Source: CAZJBP01 sp964544115 (lineage in GTDB: Bacteria > Verrucomicrobiota > Kiritimatiellia > UBA8416 > JADHWI01). From it: a DNA stretch of 14,927 nucleotides. Position numbers and translations under genes: made by a program. Within the stretch, counting starts at the first letter, position 1; each line of letters opens with the position of its first letter. Positions 1 through 8,669 of this stretch are shown here, piece after piece. Under the pieces are notes generated by a model. It was not told the origin of the DNA and ran no database searches. It saw only the letters and a list, made by a program, of their open reading frames with translations. The stretch covers positions 1 to 14,927 of the forward strand of contig CAZJBP010000093.1 of assembly GCA_964544115.1 (NCBI GenBank). The letters are read 5' to 3'.

Positions 1-52
1 GGGGGGCGACGCGTCAGAAAAAAATCGCTGGAGCCGACGGCCTGGGGATGTC

Positions 53-58
53 TATACT
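53..58 (+). promoter_or_regulatory. Candidate -10 box upstream of the PAS gene
   Basis: TATACT stands out in a GC-rich leader about 70 nt before the PAS gene. No convincing -35 box lies at 16-18 nt spacing; the best, TGGAGC, matches only three positions. Nothing else is recognisable in bases 1-129. This is a weak call from base composition and the -10 match only. Confidence 0.25.
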
Positions 59-129
59 GGCCCCCGTCGCAAGAGGCCGCCCGCATCGCCCGATGGTGCT
101 CGGCCACTGACCCGAAGGTGGAGTTCCTC

Positions 130-1113
130 ATGAACGAGCGCAGGCCAAAATCAGAGACGCTCCGGATCGACCTGATCCCGGGCGCGGAACCGGATGAATC
201 GACGGCACCGGCGGACGCCATCCTGCCGACGCCCCCCAAGTTCCAGGCGCGCAAGCCGAAGGAGCCCGACATTCCGACGACGGTATCCCGCTCCCGCTAC
301 CAGGAGTTGCTCCAGAGCATCTACGATGCGGCGATCGTGACCAACGTCTTCGGCAAGATCACGGATGCCAACTCGCGCGCCACGGAGTTTCTGCGGTACG
401 ACCGGGAGGAGCTGTGCACGCTGCAGGTCTTCGATGTGATAGCCGGCGCGGACCGCTCGCTGATCAACACTCTGTGCACTGCGCTGCAGAACGAGCGCTT
501 CACCCTGCTGCAGGCTTACTGCCGCCGCAGGGACGGGTCGTTCTTCCCGGCCGAGATCGCCGTCAACATGCTCAAGTTCGGACAGGTCTACCTGTGCTTT
601 TTCATCCGCGACATCACCCGCCGCAAGCAGATCGAGGACCGGCTCAGGACCGAGCACGAGGCCATCCACAACGCGGCGACCGGCGTGGTGATCGCCGACC
701 TCGAGGCCCGGATCGAGTATGGGAATCCGGCCTTCGGAGCGCTGGTGAACTTCGCCGACTCCGATGACCTGATCGGGGAGGACCTCCACGGCTTCGTGCA
801 TCCCCAGGACACGATCGAGAAAGTGCTTCGCGAGGTGGTCGAGGCCGAGGGTGTCTGGCGGGGCCCGGTTTCACTGAGGGGCAGCGGCAGCGCGGTGCGC
901 CAGGTTGAGATGGGGGCCACCTGCAGCCGCGACAGCGAGGGCGAACCGGTGAACCTCGTCTTCTCCTTCGCCGATCGAGCCGCCCCCGCAGTCAATGACG
1001 CCGACGTCACCCAGCTGCAGCAGGACCTGGAAAACTCGCGCCGCCAGATCGCGGACCTGACCGCCGAACTGGCCCGCTTGCGCGTCGCCACGCCACCTGC
1101 CCCGGGGGGGTGA
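130..1113 (+). CDS. Double-PAS domain protein with C-terminal coiled coil, no output domain
   Basis: The predicted protein has 327 residues and probably senses a ligand or mediates protein contacts in the cytoplasm; no signal peptide or membrane segment is visible. Residues 1-50 are a disordered Pro/Ala-rich leader containing ETLRIDLIPG and ILPTPP. PAS domain 1 spans about 57-165 (DAAIVTNVFGKITDANSRA, then DGSFFPAEI and the PAC-like end RDITRRKQ). PAS domain 2 spans about 176-282 (AATGVVIADLEARIEYGNPAF). Residues 293-318 form a heptad-like coiled coil (LQQDLENSRRQIADL). No histidine kinase, GGDEF, EAL or DNA-binding domain follows, so any signal must pass to a partner. A GTG at 118 is in frame, but ATG at 130 is preferred because AGGTGGAG (116-123) sits just upstream as a ribosome site. 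The gene converges on the ABC operon, 66 nt from its end. The PAS assignment is firm; ligand and pathway are unknown. Confidence 0.85.
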   Translation: MNERRPKSETLRIDLIPGAEPDESTAPADAILPTPPKFQARKPKEPDIPTTVSRSRYQELLQSIYDAAIVTNVFGKITDANSRATEFLRYDREELCTLQVFDVIAGADRSLINTLCTALQNERFTLLQAYCRRRDGSFFPAEIAVNMLKFGQVYLCFFIRDITRRKQIEDRLRTEHEAIHNAATGVVIADLEARIEYGNPAFGALVNFADSDDLIGEDLHGFVHPQDTIEKVLREVVEAEGVWRGPVSLRGSGSAVRQVEMGATCSRDSEGEPVNLVFSFADRAAPAVNDADVTQLQQDLENSRRQIADLTAELARLRVATPPAPGG

Positions 1114-1179
1114 GGCCGCCCGCGACGCACAGGGAGGAAGACCCGGAGCCGCATCTCTGCGTTCCCTGCGGTTGCCTGC

Positions 1180-2103
1180 TCAGCCCGCCACCGTTCCCAG
1201 ATAGACGCTCTCCAGATCCGAGCCCCGCCGGATTTCCAGCAGTCCGCCTTCCGCCGCCAGGGCCGAGGCCACGCGCGCATTGACGGCTTCGACCGTCAGC
1301 GGAGGCTGGAACGAGGCCACCCAGCGCAGGCCGTCCTCCGACACCAGCCACTCCGCCTCAGGCACCCGCGTCCGCAGCAGTGCCCCGTCGGTGATCGGGC
1401 GGGCCAGAAGATAGGCCACCGTATGCCGGCGGCCCGTCACCGCGTCCAGCGAATCCTGCCGCACGCGGCGGCCATGTTCAAGGAAGGCCACCGTGTCGCA
1501 CAGGGCTTCGATGTCGGTGAGGTTGTGAGAGCTGATCACGATCGTCTGCCGGCCGCGCCGCGCGCGGATCAGGTCGCGCACGCGCGCCGCCTCGCGCGGG
1601 TCCAGCCCGTTCAACGGCTCATCCAGCAGCACCAGCTCCGGTCGACCGAGGAACGCCTGCGCGATCGAAAGCCGGCGGTGCATGCCGTGGGAGAGCGTGC
1701 GAACCGGCGAGCGGCGGCGGTCGGCCAGATGCACCCACTCCAGCACCTCGGAGACAGCAGCGGAGGCGCCTGCGGCGTCCAGCCCCTGCAGCCGCGCGTA
1801 GTAGAGCAGCAGTTCGTCCACCCGCGCGTGCGGCGGAAACCGCGCGTCCTGCGGCAGCAGGGACACGCGGCCGGCATGGGTCTGCGGCGTGTACTGGCCG
1901 GCGCCGAGGACATCCACTGCGCCGGCATCGGCCCCGAGCAGGCCGACGGCGACGGCCATGGTGGTCGTCTTGCCTGCCCCGTTGCTGCCGATCAGCCCGA
2001 AGATCGACCCGCGCGGGACGGACAGGTCCAGACCGTCCAGCGCACGGGTGCGTCCGTAGCGCTTGGACACGCTGCTGAGGATGAGGGCCGCCGCGCCGTT
2101 CAC
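1180..2103 (-). CDS. ABC transporter ATP-binding protein (ABC-2 exporter type)
   Basis: This is a 307-residue ATPase that would drive the permease encoded just upstream. All nucleotide-binding motifs are present: Walker A GSNGAGKTT (39-47), Q-loop Gln85 in SLLPQD, a signature variant LSHGM (137-141) in place of LSGGQ, Walker B LVLLDEP (157-163), D-loop LNGLD (164-168) and switch His193 in SSHNL. About 80 residues follow the ATPase core, as in CcmA/NatA-like subunits of ABC-2 systems. The start is GTG at 2103, preceded by AGGAGG at about 5 nt. Its GTGA overlaps the TGA of the permease by 4 nt, so translation is probably coupled. The frame stays open upstream of this GTG, but that part overlaps the permease and looks non-coding. 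The substrate cannot be read from the sequence. The direction is likely export, as is usual for this family. Confidence 0.93.
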   Translation of the reverse strand: MNGAAALILSSVSKRYGRTRALDGLDLSVPRGSIFGLIGSNGAGKTTTMAVAVGLLGADAGAVDVLGAGQYTPQTHAGRVSLLPQDARFPPHARVDELLLYYARLQGLDAAGASAAVSEVLEWVHLADRRRSPVRTLSHGMHRRLSIAQAFLGRPELVLLDEPLNGLDPREAARVRDLIRARRGRQTIVISSHNLTDIEALCDTVAFLEHGRRVRQDSLDAVTGRRHTVAYLLARPITDGALLRTRVPEAEWLVSEDGLRWVASFQPPLTVEAVNARVASALAAEGGLLEIRRGSDLESVYLGTVAG

Positions 2104-2993
2104 AGGTCCCTCCTCGCGAATCGCAGGTGCCCGAGCAGCAGGAACATGGCCGAGAGGGTCAGCAGGAACGCGGCGGCCGGGACCATGTGCCCGGCATCGC
2201 CCCACCACAGTCCCATGCGGTGAGCCCCTGGCGTCAGAACATGCGCCACATCCCAGGCCCGGCGCCACCCGTCGCCGGCAAAGTGCTCGGACACCCGCGT
2301 CAGCACGCTGAGGACCAGGAGGCTGACGAACCCCAGCGCCAAGGCCAGGTTGGGCACGCCGCACGCCTGCGAAACGGCGAACGCCAGCCCCAGCCAGGCC
2401 AGCAGGTACACCCACGCCTTGGCGGAAAACACCAGCATGGCCACCGCAGTCCCGGCCGCGTCAAAGGACTCCATCCGCACCCAGCCCACCAGCCAGGCGC
2501 CCGCGCCGCCCGCCAGCAGGGCCACAGCCATCTGCCCGGCCTGCCCCACGAACTTGCCCAGGCACCAGGTCGCGCGCGGAACCCGATAGAGGACGTACCG
2601 CACGGACCCGATATGGATCTCCTCCGAGATGCGCGTACTGGCGGTGAGCATGACCAGAGCCGGCCCGAACGCGAACGCCAGCCAGCCGTGAAACAGGCCC
2701 AGCGGCGGGATGCTCAGCAGGTGCTCGGCCAGCGCGCGGTCCCCGGCCAGATTGGTCAGCATGTGCTTGAAAGCGTCCGAGCGCCACAGCGTGGCGGTCA
2801 CGCTCCCCGCGCCGGCGGGCGCGGACAGGCCCAGGCTCTCTACGAGCTGCCGCTCGATCTTCTGGAGCACGTTCACAAACACCAGCGTCGCCAGCGCGGC
2901 GCCGACCACGTACAGCAACATCAGCACCAGCACCCGGCGGCTGCGGATCGAGTCGATCAGCTCATGGCGCGCGATCACCCACAGGGCCTTCAC
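2100..2993 (-). CDS. ABC-2 type transporter permease
   Basis: This is a 297-residue inner-membrane protein with about six hydrophobic segments (roughly 21-41, 98-118, 150-172, 182-208, 214-232, 268-289). Between segments 2 and 3 it carries SEEIHIGSVRYVLYRVPRA followed by GKFVG. This resembles the conserved cytoplasmic loop of NosY/ABC-2 permeases (E-x4-G-T/S ... P-x-SR ... GK). The N-terminus KALWVIARHELIDSIRSRR is also typical of that family. The start is GTG at 2993, with GAGAGGGGG about 9 nt upstream. Its GTGA overlaps the TGA of the preceding gene by 4 nt, and its own stop overlaps the ATPase start in the same way. The soluble stretch at about 45-97 between the first two segments would face the periplasm. 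It pairs with the adjacent ATPase; substrate unknown. Confidence 0.88.
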   Translation of the reverse strand: MKALWVIARHELIDSIRSRRVLVLMLLYVVGAALATLVFVNVLQKIERQLVESLGLSAPAGAGSVTATLWRSDAFKHMLTNLAGDRALAEHLLSIPPLGLFHGWLAFAFGPALVMLTASTRISEEIHIGSVRYVLYRVPRATWCLGKFVGQAGQMAVALLAGGAGAWLVGWVRMESFDAAGTAVAMLVFSAKAWVYLLAWLGLAFAVSQACGVPNLALALGFVSLLVLSVLTRVSEHFAGDGWRRAWDVAHVLTPGAHRMGLWWGDAGHMVPAAAFLLTLSAMFLLLGHLRFARRDL

Positions 2994-3739
2994 GGCGCGC
3001 GCCCCCTCTCCGGCCCGGAATCGATGAAGCGGCCCTCGACGTCGGCCAGCGGCAGCACGACCTCGGGATTGATGAAGTCCATGACCTTGAACTCCGGCCC
3101 CGCCTTCTCGCGCCACCCGGCCGGCATGGACTGGTCGAGTTCGTCGTACGTCAGCACCAGCGCGCCGCTGAGGTCGTGGAACATGCGGACGCCGGTTTCG
3201 GGCGCGGCAGCCTGCTCGTTCTGCCGGATGGACTGCACCCAGCTCTGCACGCTGTTACTGAGGCGCATGTTCATTGCGGCGATGATGACGTCGAAGCGGG
3301 CGGCAGCCTCATCGGACGGGGCCACGTTGGAGACAAACGCGGAGCGGGCCAGGTCCGACCGCGTCTTCCACGCCGCCGCCGCGGTTTCGAGTCGCTCGCG
3401 AAACTGCTCGGGCGGTGGCCGCTGGAACCGGCGGGCATCGCCCAAGGCCACGGCCGTCTTTCCGGTCGGGCCCGACGCAGAATCCACCCGGCCCGTGGCG
3501 GCCGCCACCATCCCTGTCCCGGTGAGGGAACCCGCCCGGCGCCCGGCGGCACCGGCGTCGGGAATACGCAGCATCGTGGCGATGCCGTCCAGTCCTTGAG
3601 TGCTCCGACCGCGCCGGTCCAGTTCCCGCCGTAGCTCGTCAGCCTGCCGCCGCGCCTCACGCAGATCCGAACGCAACGCCCAGGAACCCAGCACCAACCC
3701 CAGGAGCAAAGCCGCACACACCGCAAACGCCGATTTCAT
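2990..3739 (-). CDS. Membrane-anchored protein of unknown function, first gene of the ABC operon
   Basis: I do not recognise a named family for this 249-residue protein. One hydrophobic helix (about 3-22, AVCAALLLGLVLGSWAL) works as a signal anchor. It is followed at once by a charged coiled coil (about 24-45, LREARRQADELRRELDRR). A Gly/Ala/Thr-rich linker (about 60-105) leads to a mostly helical domain (about 108-215) with AARFDVIIAAMNMRLSN and a C-terminal segment with FINPEVVLPLADVEGRF. The start is ATG at 3739 with AGGGAGGG about 5 nt upstream. The stop overlaps the permease start by 4 nt. Tight coupling to the two ABC genes suggests a periplasm-facing accessory or adaptor subunit. That is inference from position and topology only. 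The frame is open further upstream to 4132, but that part overlaps rlmM and the palindrome and lacks a ribosome site. Confidence 0.8.
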   Translation of the reverse strand: MKSAFAVCAALLLGLVLGSWALRSDLREARRQADELRRELDRRGRSTQGLDGIATMLRIPDAGAAGRRAGSLTGTGMVAAATGRVDSASGPTGKTAVALGDARRFQRPPPEQFRERLETAAAAWKTRSDLARSAFVSNVAPSDEAAARFDVIIAAMNMRLSNSVQSWVQSIRQNEQAAAPETGVRMFHDLSGALVLTYDELDQSMPAGWREKAGPEFKVMDFINPEVVLPLADVEGRFIDSGPERGRAP

Positions 3740-3858
3740 TGAACCCTCCCTGCATAACCCGCGCGCCGGAGCCCATCCTACGCCTCGTTCTCCCCCCGCG
3801 CCAGCCTTCTGCCCCATGCCCCTCTGACGCGCCAGCGCATGGGTCTGGGTCGAGCATG

Positions 3859-3900
3859 ATCTATCTATAGATACAGCGGCCGCTATATCTATACATAGAT
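3859..3900. repeat. 42-bp nested palindrome in the divergent spacer
   Basis: Two 21-nt arms (3859-3879 and 3880-3900) are inverted repeats with only two mismatches and no spacer. The centre is AGCGGCCGCT. The left arm contains a perfect 12-bp palindrome, TATCTATAGATA (3862-3873). The right arm contains a near-perfect one, ATCTATACATAGAT (3887-3900). Outside the core the element is almost pure A/T apart from isolated G and C, unlike everything around it. It lies between the divergent starts at 3739 (-) and 3975 (+). It could be an operator for a dimeric or tetrameric regulator, a recombinase site or a cruciform. No T-tract suggests a terminator. Confidence 0.85.
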
Positions 3901-3920
3901 TGTAACTGCGGTACATATCT

Positions 3921-3928
3921 GCGGCCGC
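3921..3928. repeat. Second GCGGCCGC box in the divergent spacer
   Basis: An exact second copy of the palindrome core lies 45 bp downstream of the first (3876-3883). It has related flanks: ATATCT before it and TGG after it, compared with GATA/TATC around the first. The intervening segment is A/T-enriched. It may be a second half of the same operator region, or chance in GC-rich DNA. Confidence 0.4.
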
Positions 3929-3935
3929 TGGGGTG

Positions 3936-3964
3936 TTGACGCCGCGGGGGCGTGCCCGTACGGT
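3936..3964 (+). promoter_or_regulatory. Candidate sigma70-like promoter for rlmM
   Basis: TTGACG (3936-3941), a 17-nt spacer and TACGGT (3959-3964) resemble -35 and -10 boxes directly after the palindrome region. The implied start near 3971 leaves almost no leader before the ATG at 3975. That conflicts with the GAGGAG at 3967-3972 acting as a ribosome site, so either the promoter or the start codon may be misplaced. Confidence 0.3.
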
Positions 3965-3974
3965 TAGAGGAGCT

Positions 3975-5108
3975 ATGACCGATGCCCCCACGACTCGCCC
4001 CGAGCCTCGAGAGCCCGCACCGACCGTGAAGACGCCCGCGCTGCTGCTGGTCACCAAGGCGGAATTCACCGAGGGGCTGGCGGAGGAGATCTGCTGCCGC
4101 ACCGGCATGGACGCGGAGCGCATCGTGCGCATCGCGGACGGCCTGCTGGCGCTGCCCTACCCCGGCGCAGCCGGGCTGCCCGCGGCGCTGTCCGAGCCGC
4201 TGGTGTTCGAGCGCCAGCGCCTCTGCGGGGCTGTCCGACTGGAATCCGAAGCGCTCAAGCCGCTGGCCCGCGAGATCTTCAGGCGGCTCATGCCGCCCGT
4301 GGTGCAGTCGGAAGGGCCCTGGACCGCGCATGTCTTCGCGGTGGACCCCACCGGCGCCGAGTCCGCGTCGGGCCGCGCGCGCAGCCTCGAACGCGTCCTG
4401 CAGGAATTCTGCCGCGAGCGGTTCACCCGCGTCGCGCGCCGGTACGTGGCGCCGGAGCAGGTGGCCTGGCCGGATTCGCCGGCGCTGGTGCTCAGCCTCG
4501 CCGTCACCGCCCAGGGCACGTGGGGAAGCGTCATGCCGGCGGCGGCGCTGACCGACCCGCGCCCGGGCGGCATCCACCGCATGGCGTTCGACCCGGCCGC
4601 GCCGGCGCGCTCGTACATGAAGGTCGAGGAGGCGTTCGACCTGCTGGGCGAGAAGCCGGCGAGCGGGCAGAGCGTGGTCGACCTGGGAGCTTCGCCGGGC
4701 GGATGGAGCTACGCGTTCCTGAAGCGCGGCTGCCGCGTGACGGCGGTCGACAACGGCCCGATGCTGATCCGCGACCCCGAGCGCGGCGGGGGCACCCTGA
4801 CCCATGTGCGGGAGGATGGCGTCGTCTTTACGCCCCTGCCCCGCACCGTGCCCGTCGATTGGCTCGTGAGCGACATGCTGGTCTCGACCGGGAAGAACAT
4901 CGGCATGCTGCGGCGCTGGTTCGAAGGCCGCTGGATGCGGCGCTTCGTGGTGAACGTCAAGCTGCCCCAGGTCGAGCTTTACCCTTCGCTGAGGCCGCTG
5001 GAGGACTACCTGCGCACGATCCCCGGCATCGCCTTCCGCGTGCGGCACCTGTACCACGACCGCCGCGAAGTCACGCTGTTCGGCCGGCTGTCCGCGGACC
5101 GGGCATAA
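3975..5108 (+). CDS. rlmM: 23S rRNA 2'-O-ribose methyltransferase RlmM (C2498-type)
   Basis: The 377-residue protein matches RlmM (E. coli enzyme about 366 residues), which uses S-adenosylmethionine to methylate the 2'-OH of C2498 in the peptidyl-transferase region of 23S rRNA. The C-terminal RrmJ/FtsJ-like Rossmann domain holds SAM motif I, VVDLGASPGGWSYAFLKR (234-251), and the AVDNGPM strand. The expected K-D-K-E residues are Lys216 (SYMKVEEAF), Asp300 (SDM), Lys329 (NVKLP) and Glu365 (LYHDRREVTLF). VREDG (278-282) is also RlmM-like. Residues 20-200 correspond to the N-terminal THUMP-containing RNA-binding part but are more divergent. The start is ATG at 3975 with GAGGAG only 2 nt away, which is unusually close; a GTG at 3933 is in frame but lies in the promoter-like stretch. 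The gene stands alone on its strand and converges with glnS, 3 nt apart. Confidence 0.9.
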   Translation: MTDAPTTRPEPREPAPTVKTPALLLVTKAEFTEGLAEEICCRTGMDAERIVRIADGLLALPYPGAAGLPAALSEPLVFERQRLCGAVRLESEALKPLAREIFRRLMPPVVQSEGPWTAHVFAVDPTGAESASGRARSLERVLQEFCRERFTRVARRYVAPEQVAWPDSPALVLSLAVTAQGTWGSVMPAAALTDPRPGGIHRMAFDPAAPARSYMKVEEAFDLLGEKPASGQSVVDLGASPGGWSYAFLKRGCRVTAVDNGPMLIRDPERGGGTLTHVREDGVVFTPLPRTVPVDWLVSDMLVSTGKNIGMLRRWFEGRWMRRFVVNVKLPQVELYPSLRPLEDYLRTIPGIAFRVRHLYHDRREVTLFGRLSADRA

Positions 5109-5111
5109 CGC

Positions 5112-6809
<1,698 letters not shown>

Positions 6810-6822
6810 GATCCACTCTCCT

Positions 6823-8328
6823 TCACGCCTTCGCGCCGTAATTGCGCTCGTACGCCGCGGTGAACTCCTTCAAGCCTTTGCCGGCCAGCGCGTGGCCGGC
6901 TGCCTGCAGCGCCTCCAGCGCGTACTGGATGCGGCGCAGACACATGTCGCGGCCGACGGTCAGCATCGCGTCGTAGACGGGCAGGGACACCTCGGAGCCG
7001 GCGAAGGTCAGGAAGAAGAACGGCATGAGCTTCTTGAGCTTGAGGTCCTCTTTCTCCGCGACCCGCCCGAACACGCCCTTGATCGCATCGGCGTCCCAGG
7101 CATCGGTCTTCTCGATCTCCCACTGCACCAGGCGCAGTAGCTGGCAGGCGCGCTCGCCCGAGCCGGCGTGCTGCACGAGAGCGGCGGCGTCCACCCCCAC
7201 GCGGTCGGCAAAGAGGAACGCCGACATCGGCACCAGGTCGGTCAGCTGCTCCAGCCGCGGCTGGGCCATCGGAACGATGCGCAGCCACGCCGCGTCGTTC
7301 AGCATCCACTCGCGGGCGCGCTCGTACAGCGCCTCGGGGGTCAGGGCCCGGAGGTAGAGGCCGTTGAAGTGCCGCAGCTTGGCGAGGTCGAAGATCGGGC
7401 CGCCGAGGCTGACGCGCCCGAGGTCGAACGTCGCCGCCATCTCGTCGCGCGTGAACCGCTCCCGGCCGTCGGGCATGCTGTAGGCCATCAGGCCGAGGAA
7501 GTTCAGCAGCGCCTCGGGCAGGAAGCCCGCCTGCCGGTAGTAGAGGATGCTGGTCGGGTTCTTGCGCTTGGAGAGCTTGGACTTGTCGGGGTTGCGCAGC
7601 AGCGGCAGGTGCGCGAACGCCGGCGGCGTCCAGCCGAACGACTCGTAGAGCCGCACGTGTTTGGGCGTCGAGCTGATCCACTCCTCGCCGCGGATCACGT
7701 GCGTGATCTCCATCAGGTGGTCGTCCACCACGCAGGCCAGGTGGTACGTCGGGAAGCCGTCGGTCTTGAGCAGCACCTGGTCGTCGATCATGCCCCAGGG
7801 GATGCGGACCTCGCCGCGCAGCCGGTCCTGTAGCACGCACTCGCCCTCCTTCGGCGTGCGCATGCGGAACACGTGCGGCTCGCCCGCGTCGATGCGACGG
7901 CGCGCCTCCGACGGGGCCAGCGCGGCGCAGGCGCCGTCGTAGCCCATGAACTCGCTCTTGGCCTCGTTCTGCGCGCGCCGCACGGCGTCCAGCCGCTCGG
8001 AGGTGCAGAAGCACGGGTAGGCATGGCCGGTCGCGAAGAGCCGGTCGACGTGCTCGCGGTACAGCGGCAGGCGCTCGCTCTGGCGGTACGGCGCGTGCGG
8101 CCCGCCGCGGTCAGGACCCTCGTCCCACGGGATGCCGACCCACGCCAGCGCGTCGAGGATCGCCTGCTCGGACGAGCGCGTCGAGCGGACCCGGTCCGTG
8201 TCCTCAATCCGCAGGATGAACTGCCCGCCCTGGCTCTTCGCGAAGGCATAGTTGAACAGGGCGATGTAGGCCGTGCCGATGTGCGGAGCCCCCGTCGGCG
8301 ATGGAGCGATGCGTGTGCGAACTGTCAT
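6823..8328 (-). CDS. gltX: Glutamyl-tRNA synthetase (glutamate--tRNA ligase)
   Basis: The 501-residue class I synthetase activates glutamate and attaches it to tRNA-Glu. It shows TRIAPSPTGAPHIGTA, with the HIGH-equivalent HIGT at 16-19, and the KMSKS-equivalent KLSKR at 251-255. RIEDTDRVRST (40-50) and GPDRGGPHAPYRQSER (71-86) are hallmarks of the family. A likely zinc site is formed by Cys106, Cys108, Tyr130 and Cys134 (CFC ... YDGAC). Length and a full helical C-terminal anticodon-binding region make it a complete enzyme, not the short GluQ-RS paralogue. With glnS directly downstream it can be a discriminating enzyme that charges only tRNA-Glu; this is inference. The start is ATG at 8328. 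The ribosome site is weak (GGGAAA about 9 nt upstream), and a promoter-like pair lies at 8375-8403. Confidence 0.97.
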   Translation of the reverse strand: MTVRTRIAPSPTGAPHIGTAYIALFNYAFAKSQGGQFILRIEDTDRVRSTRSSEQAILDALAWVGIPWDEGPDRGGPHAPYRQSERLPLYREHVDRLFATGHAYPCFCTSERLDAVRRAQNEAKSEFMGYDGACAALAPSEARRRIDAGEPHVFRMRTPKEGECVLQDRLRGEVRIPWGMIDDQVLLKTDGFPTYHLACVVDDHLMEITHVIRGEEWISSTPKHVRLYESFGWTPPAFAHLPLLRNPDKSKLSKRKNPTSILYYRQAGFLPEALLNFLGLMAYSMPDGRERFTRDEMAATFDLGRVSLGGPIFDLAKLRHFNGLYLRALTPEALYERAREWMLNDAAWLRIVPMAQPRLEQLTDLVPMSAFLFADRVGVDAAALVQHAGSGERACQLLRLVQWEIEKTDAWDADAIKGVFGRVAEKEDLKLKKLMPFFFLTFAGSEVSLPVYDAMLTVGRDMCLRRIQYALEALQAAGHALAGKGLKEFTAAYERNYGAKA

Positions 8329-8374
8329 GGTGCCGTTTCCCGTGCGTCAATGCCGCTTGCGTGCGTTCGCTGGA

Positions 8375-8403
8375 ACACTACCGGAACCCGGGCCGGAGTT
8401 CAA
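8375..8403 (-). promoter_or_regulatory. Candidate promoter for the gltX-glnS operon
   Basis: Read on the minus strand, TTGAAC (8403-8398), a 17-nt spacer and TAGTGT (8380-8375) resemble sigma70 boxes. They lie about 45 nt before the gltX ATG. The spacing is ideal and the -35 is good; the -10 matches only the key T, A and final T. No competing candidate was seen between here and the start codon. Confidence 0.4.
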
Positions 8404-8417
8404 TGGATTGACGATAT

Positions 8418-8492
8418 GTCTCGCCAAGCCGCCAAGCTGGACCGTCCACACCTTGGCGACCTTTGCATCTTTGCCAGACCCATCTTTCCCTG
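8418..8492. repeat. Hairpin-forming direct repeat, copy A
   Basis: This 75-bp copy begins TCTCGCCAAGCCGCCAAG, contains TGGACCGTCCA in the middle and then CCTTGGCGACCTTTGC. The CGCCAAG motifs at the left pair with CTTGGCG at the right, so it can fold into an imperfect stem. It is very similar to copy B 30 bp downstream but lacks a 9-nt GACGCCAAG unit. It lies in the non-coding spacer between gltX and the macroglobulin gene, with no coding potential apparent. Confidence 0.85.
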
Positions 8493-8521
8493 CTCTCTGG
8501 TGTGATCCCAGCTTCCCGGGC

Positions 8522-8605
8522 GTCTCGCCAAGCCGCCAAGGACGCCAAGTTGGACCGTCCACGCCTTGGCGACCTCTGCGTCTTTGCGAGATCCATCTTT
8601 TCCTG
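8522..8605. repeat. Hairpin-forming direct repeat, copy B
   Basis: The 84-bp copy has an extra GCCAAG-type unit relative to copy A. Its left arm (TCTCGCCAAGCCGCCAAGGA...) and its right arm, read on the other strand (TCTCGCAAAGACGCAGAGGT...), align over about 28 nt with roughly six mismatches around a loop containing GGACCGTCC. A small second stem, GTCCCT/AGGGAC (8609-8614 and 8621-8626), follows. The remainder of the spacer to 8656 holds nothing else recognisable, and no clear promoter for the downstream gene was found. Confidence 0.85.
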
Positions 8606-8669
8606 AAGGTCCCTGCCGCGAGGGACGTCTGAAGGATGCGGGCGAGAACACGCCCGAAGGAGAAACGCT

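Noticed and set aside
118..129. GTG at 118 as the PAS gene start
   Set aside because: The ribosome-site-like AGGTGGAG overlaps this codon and serves ATG 130 at normal spacing.
1130..1168. CAGGGA ... TCCCTG stem as a bidirectional terminator between the PAS gene and the ABC operon
   Set aside because: Only 6 bp with a 27-nt loop, and no T-tract on either strand.
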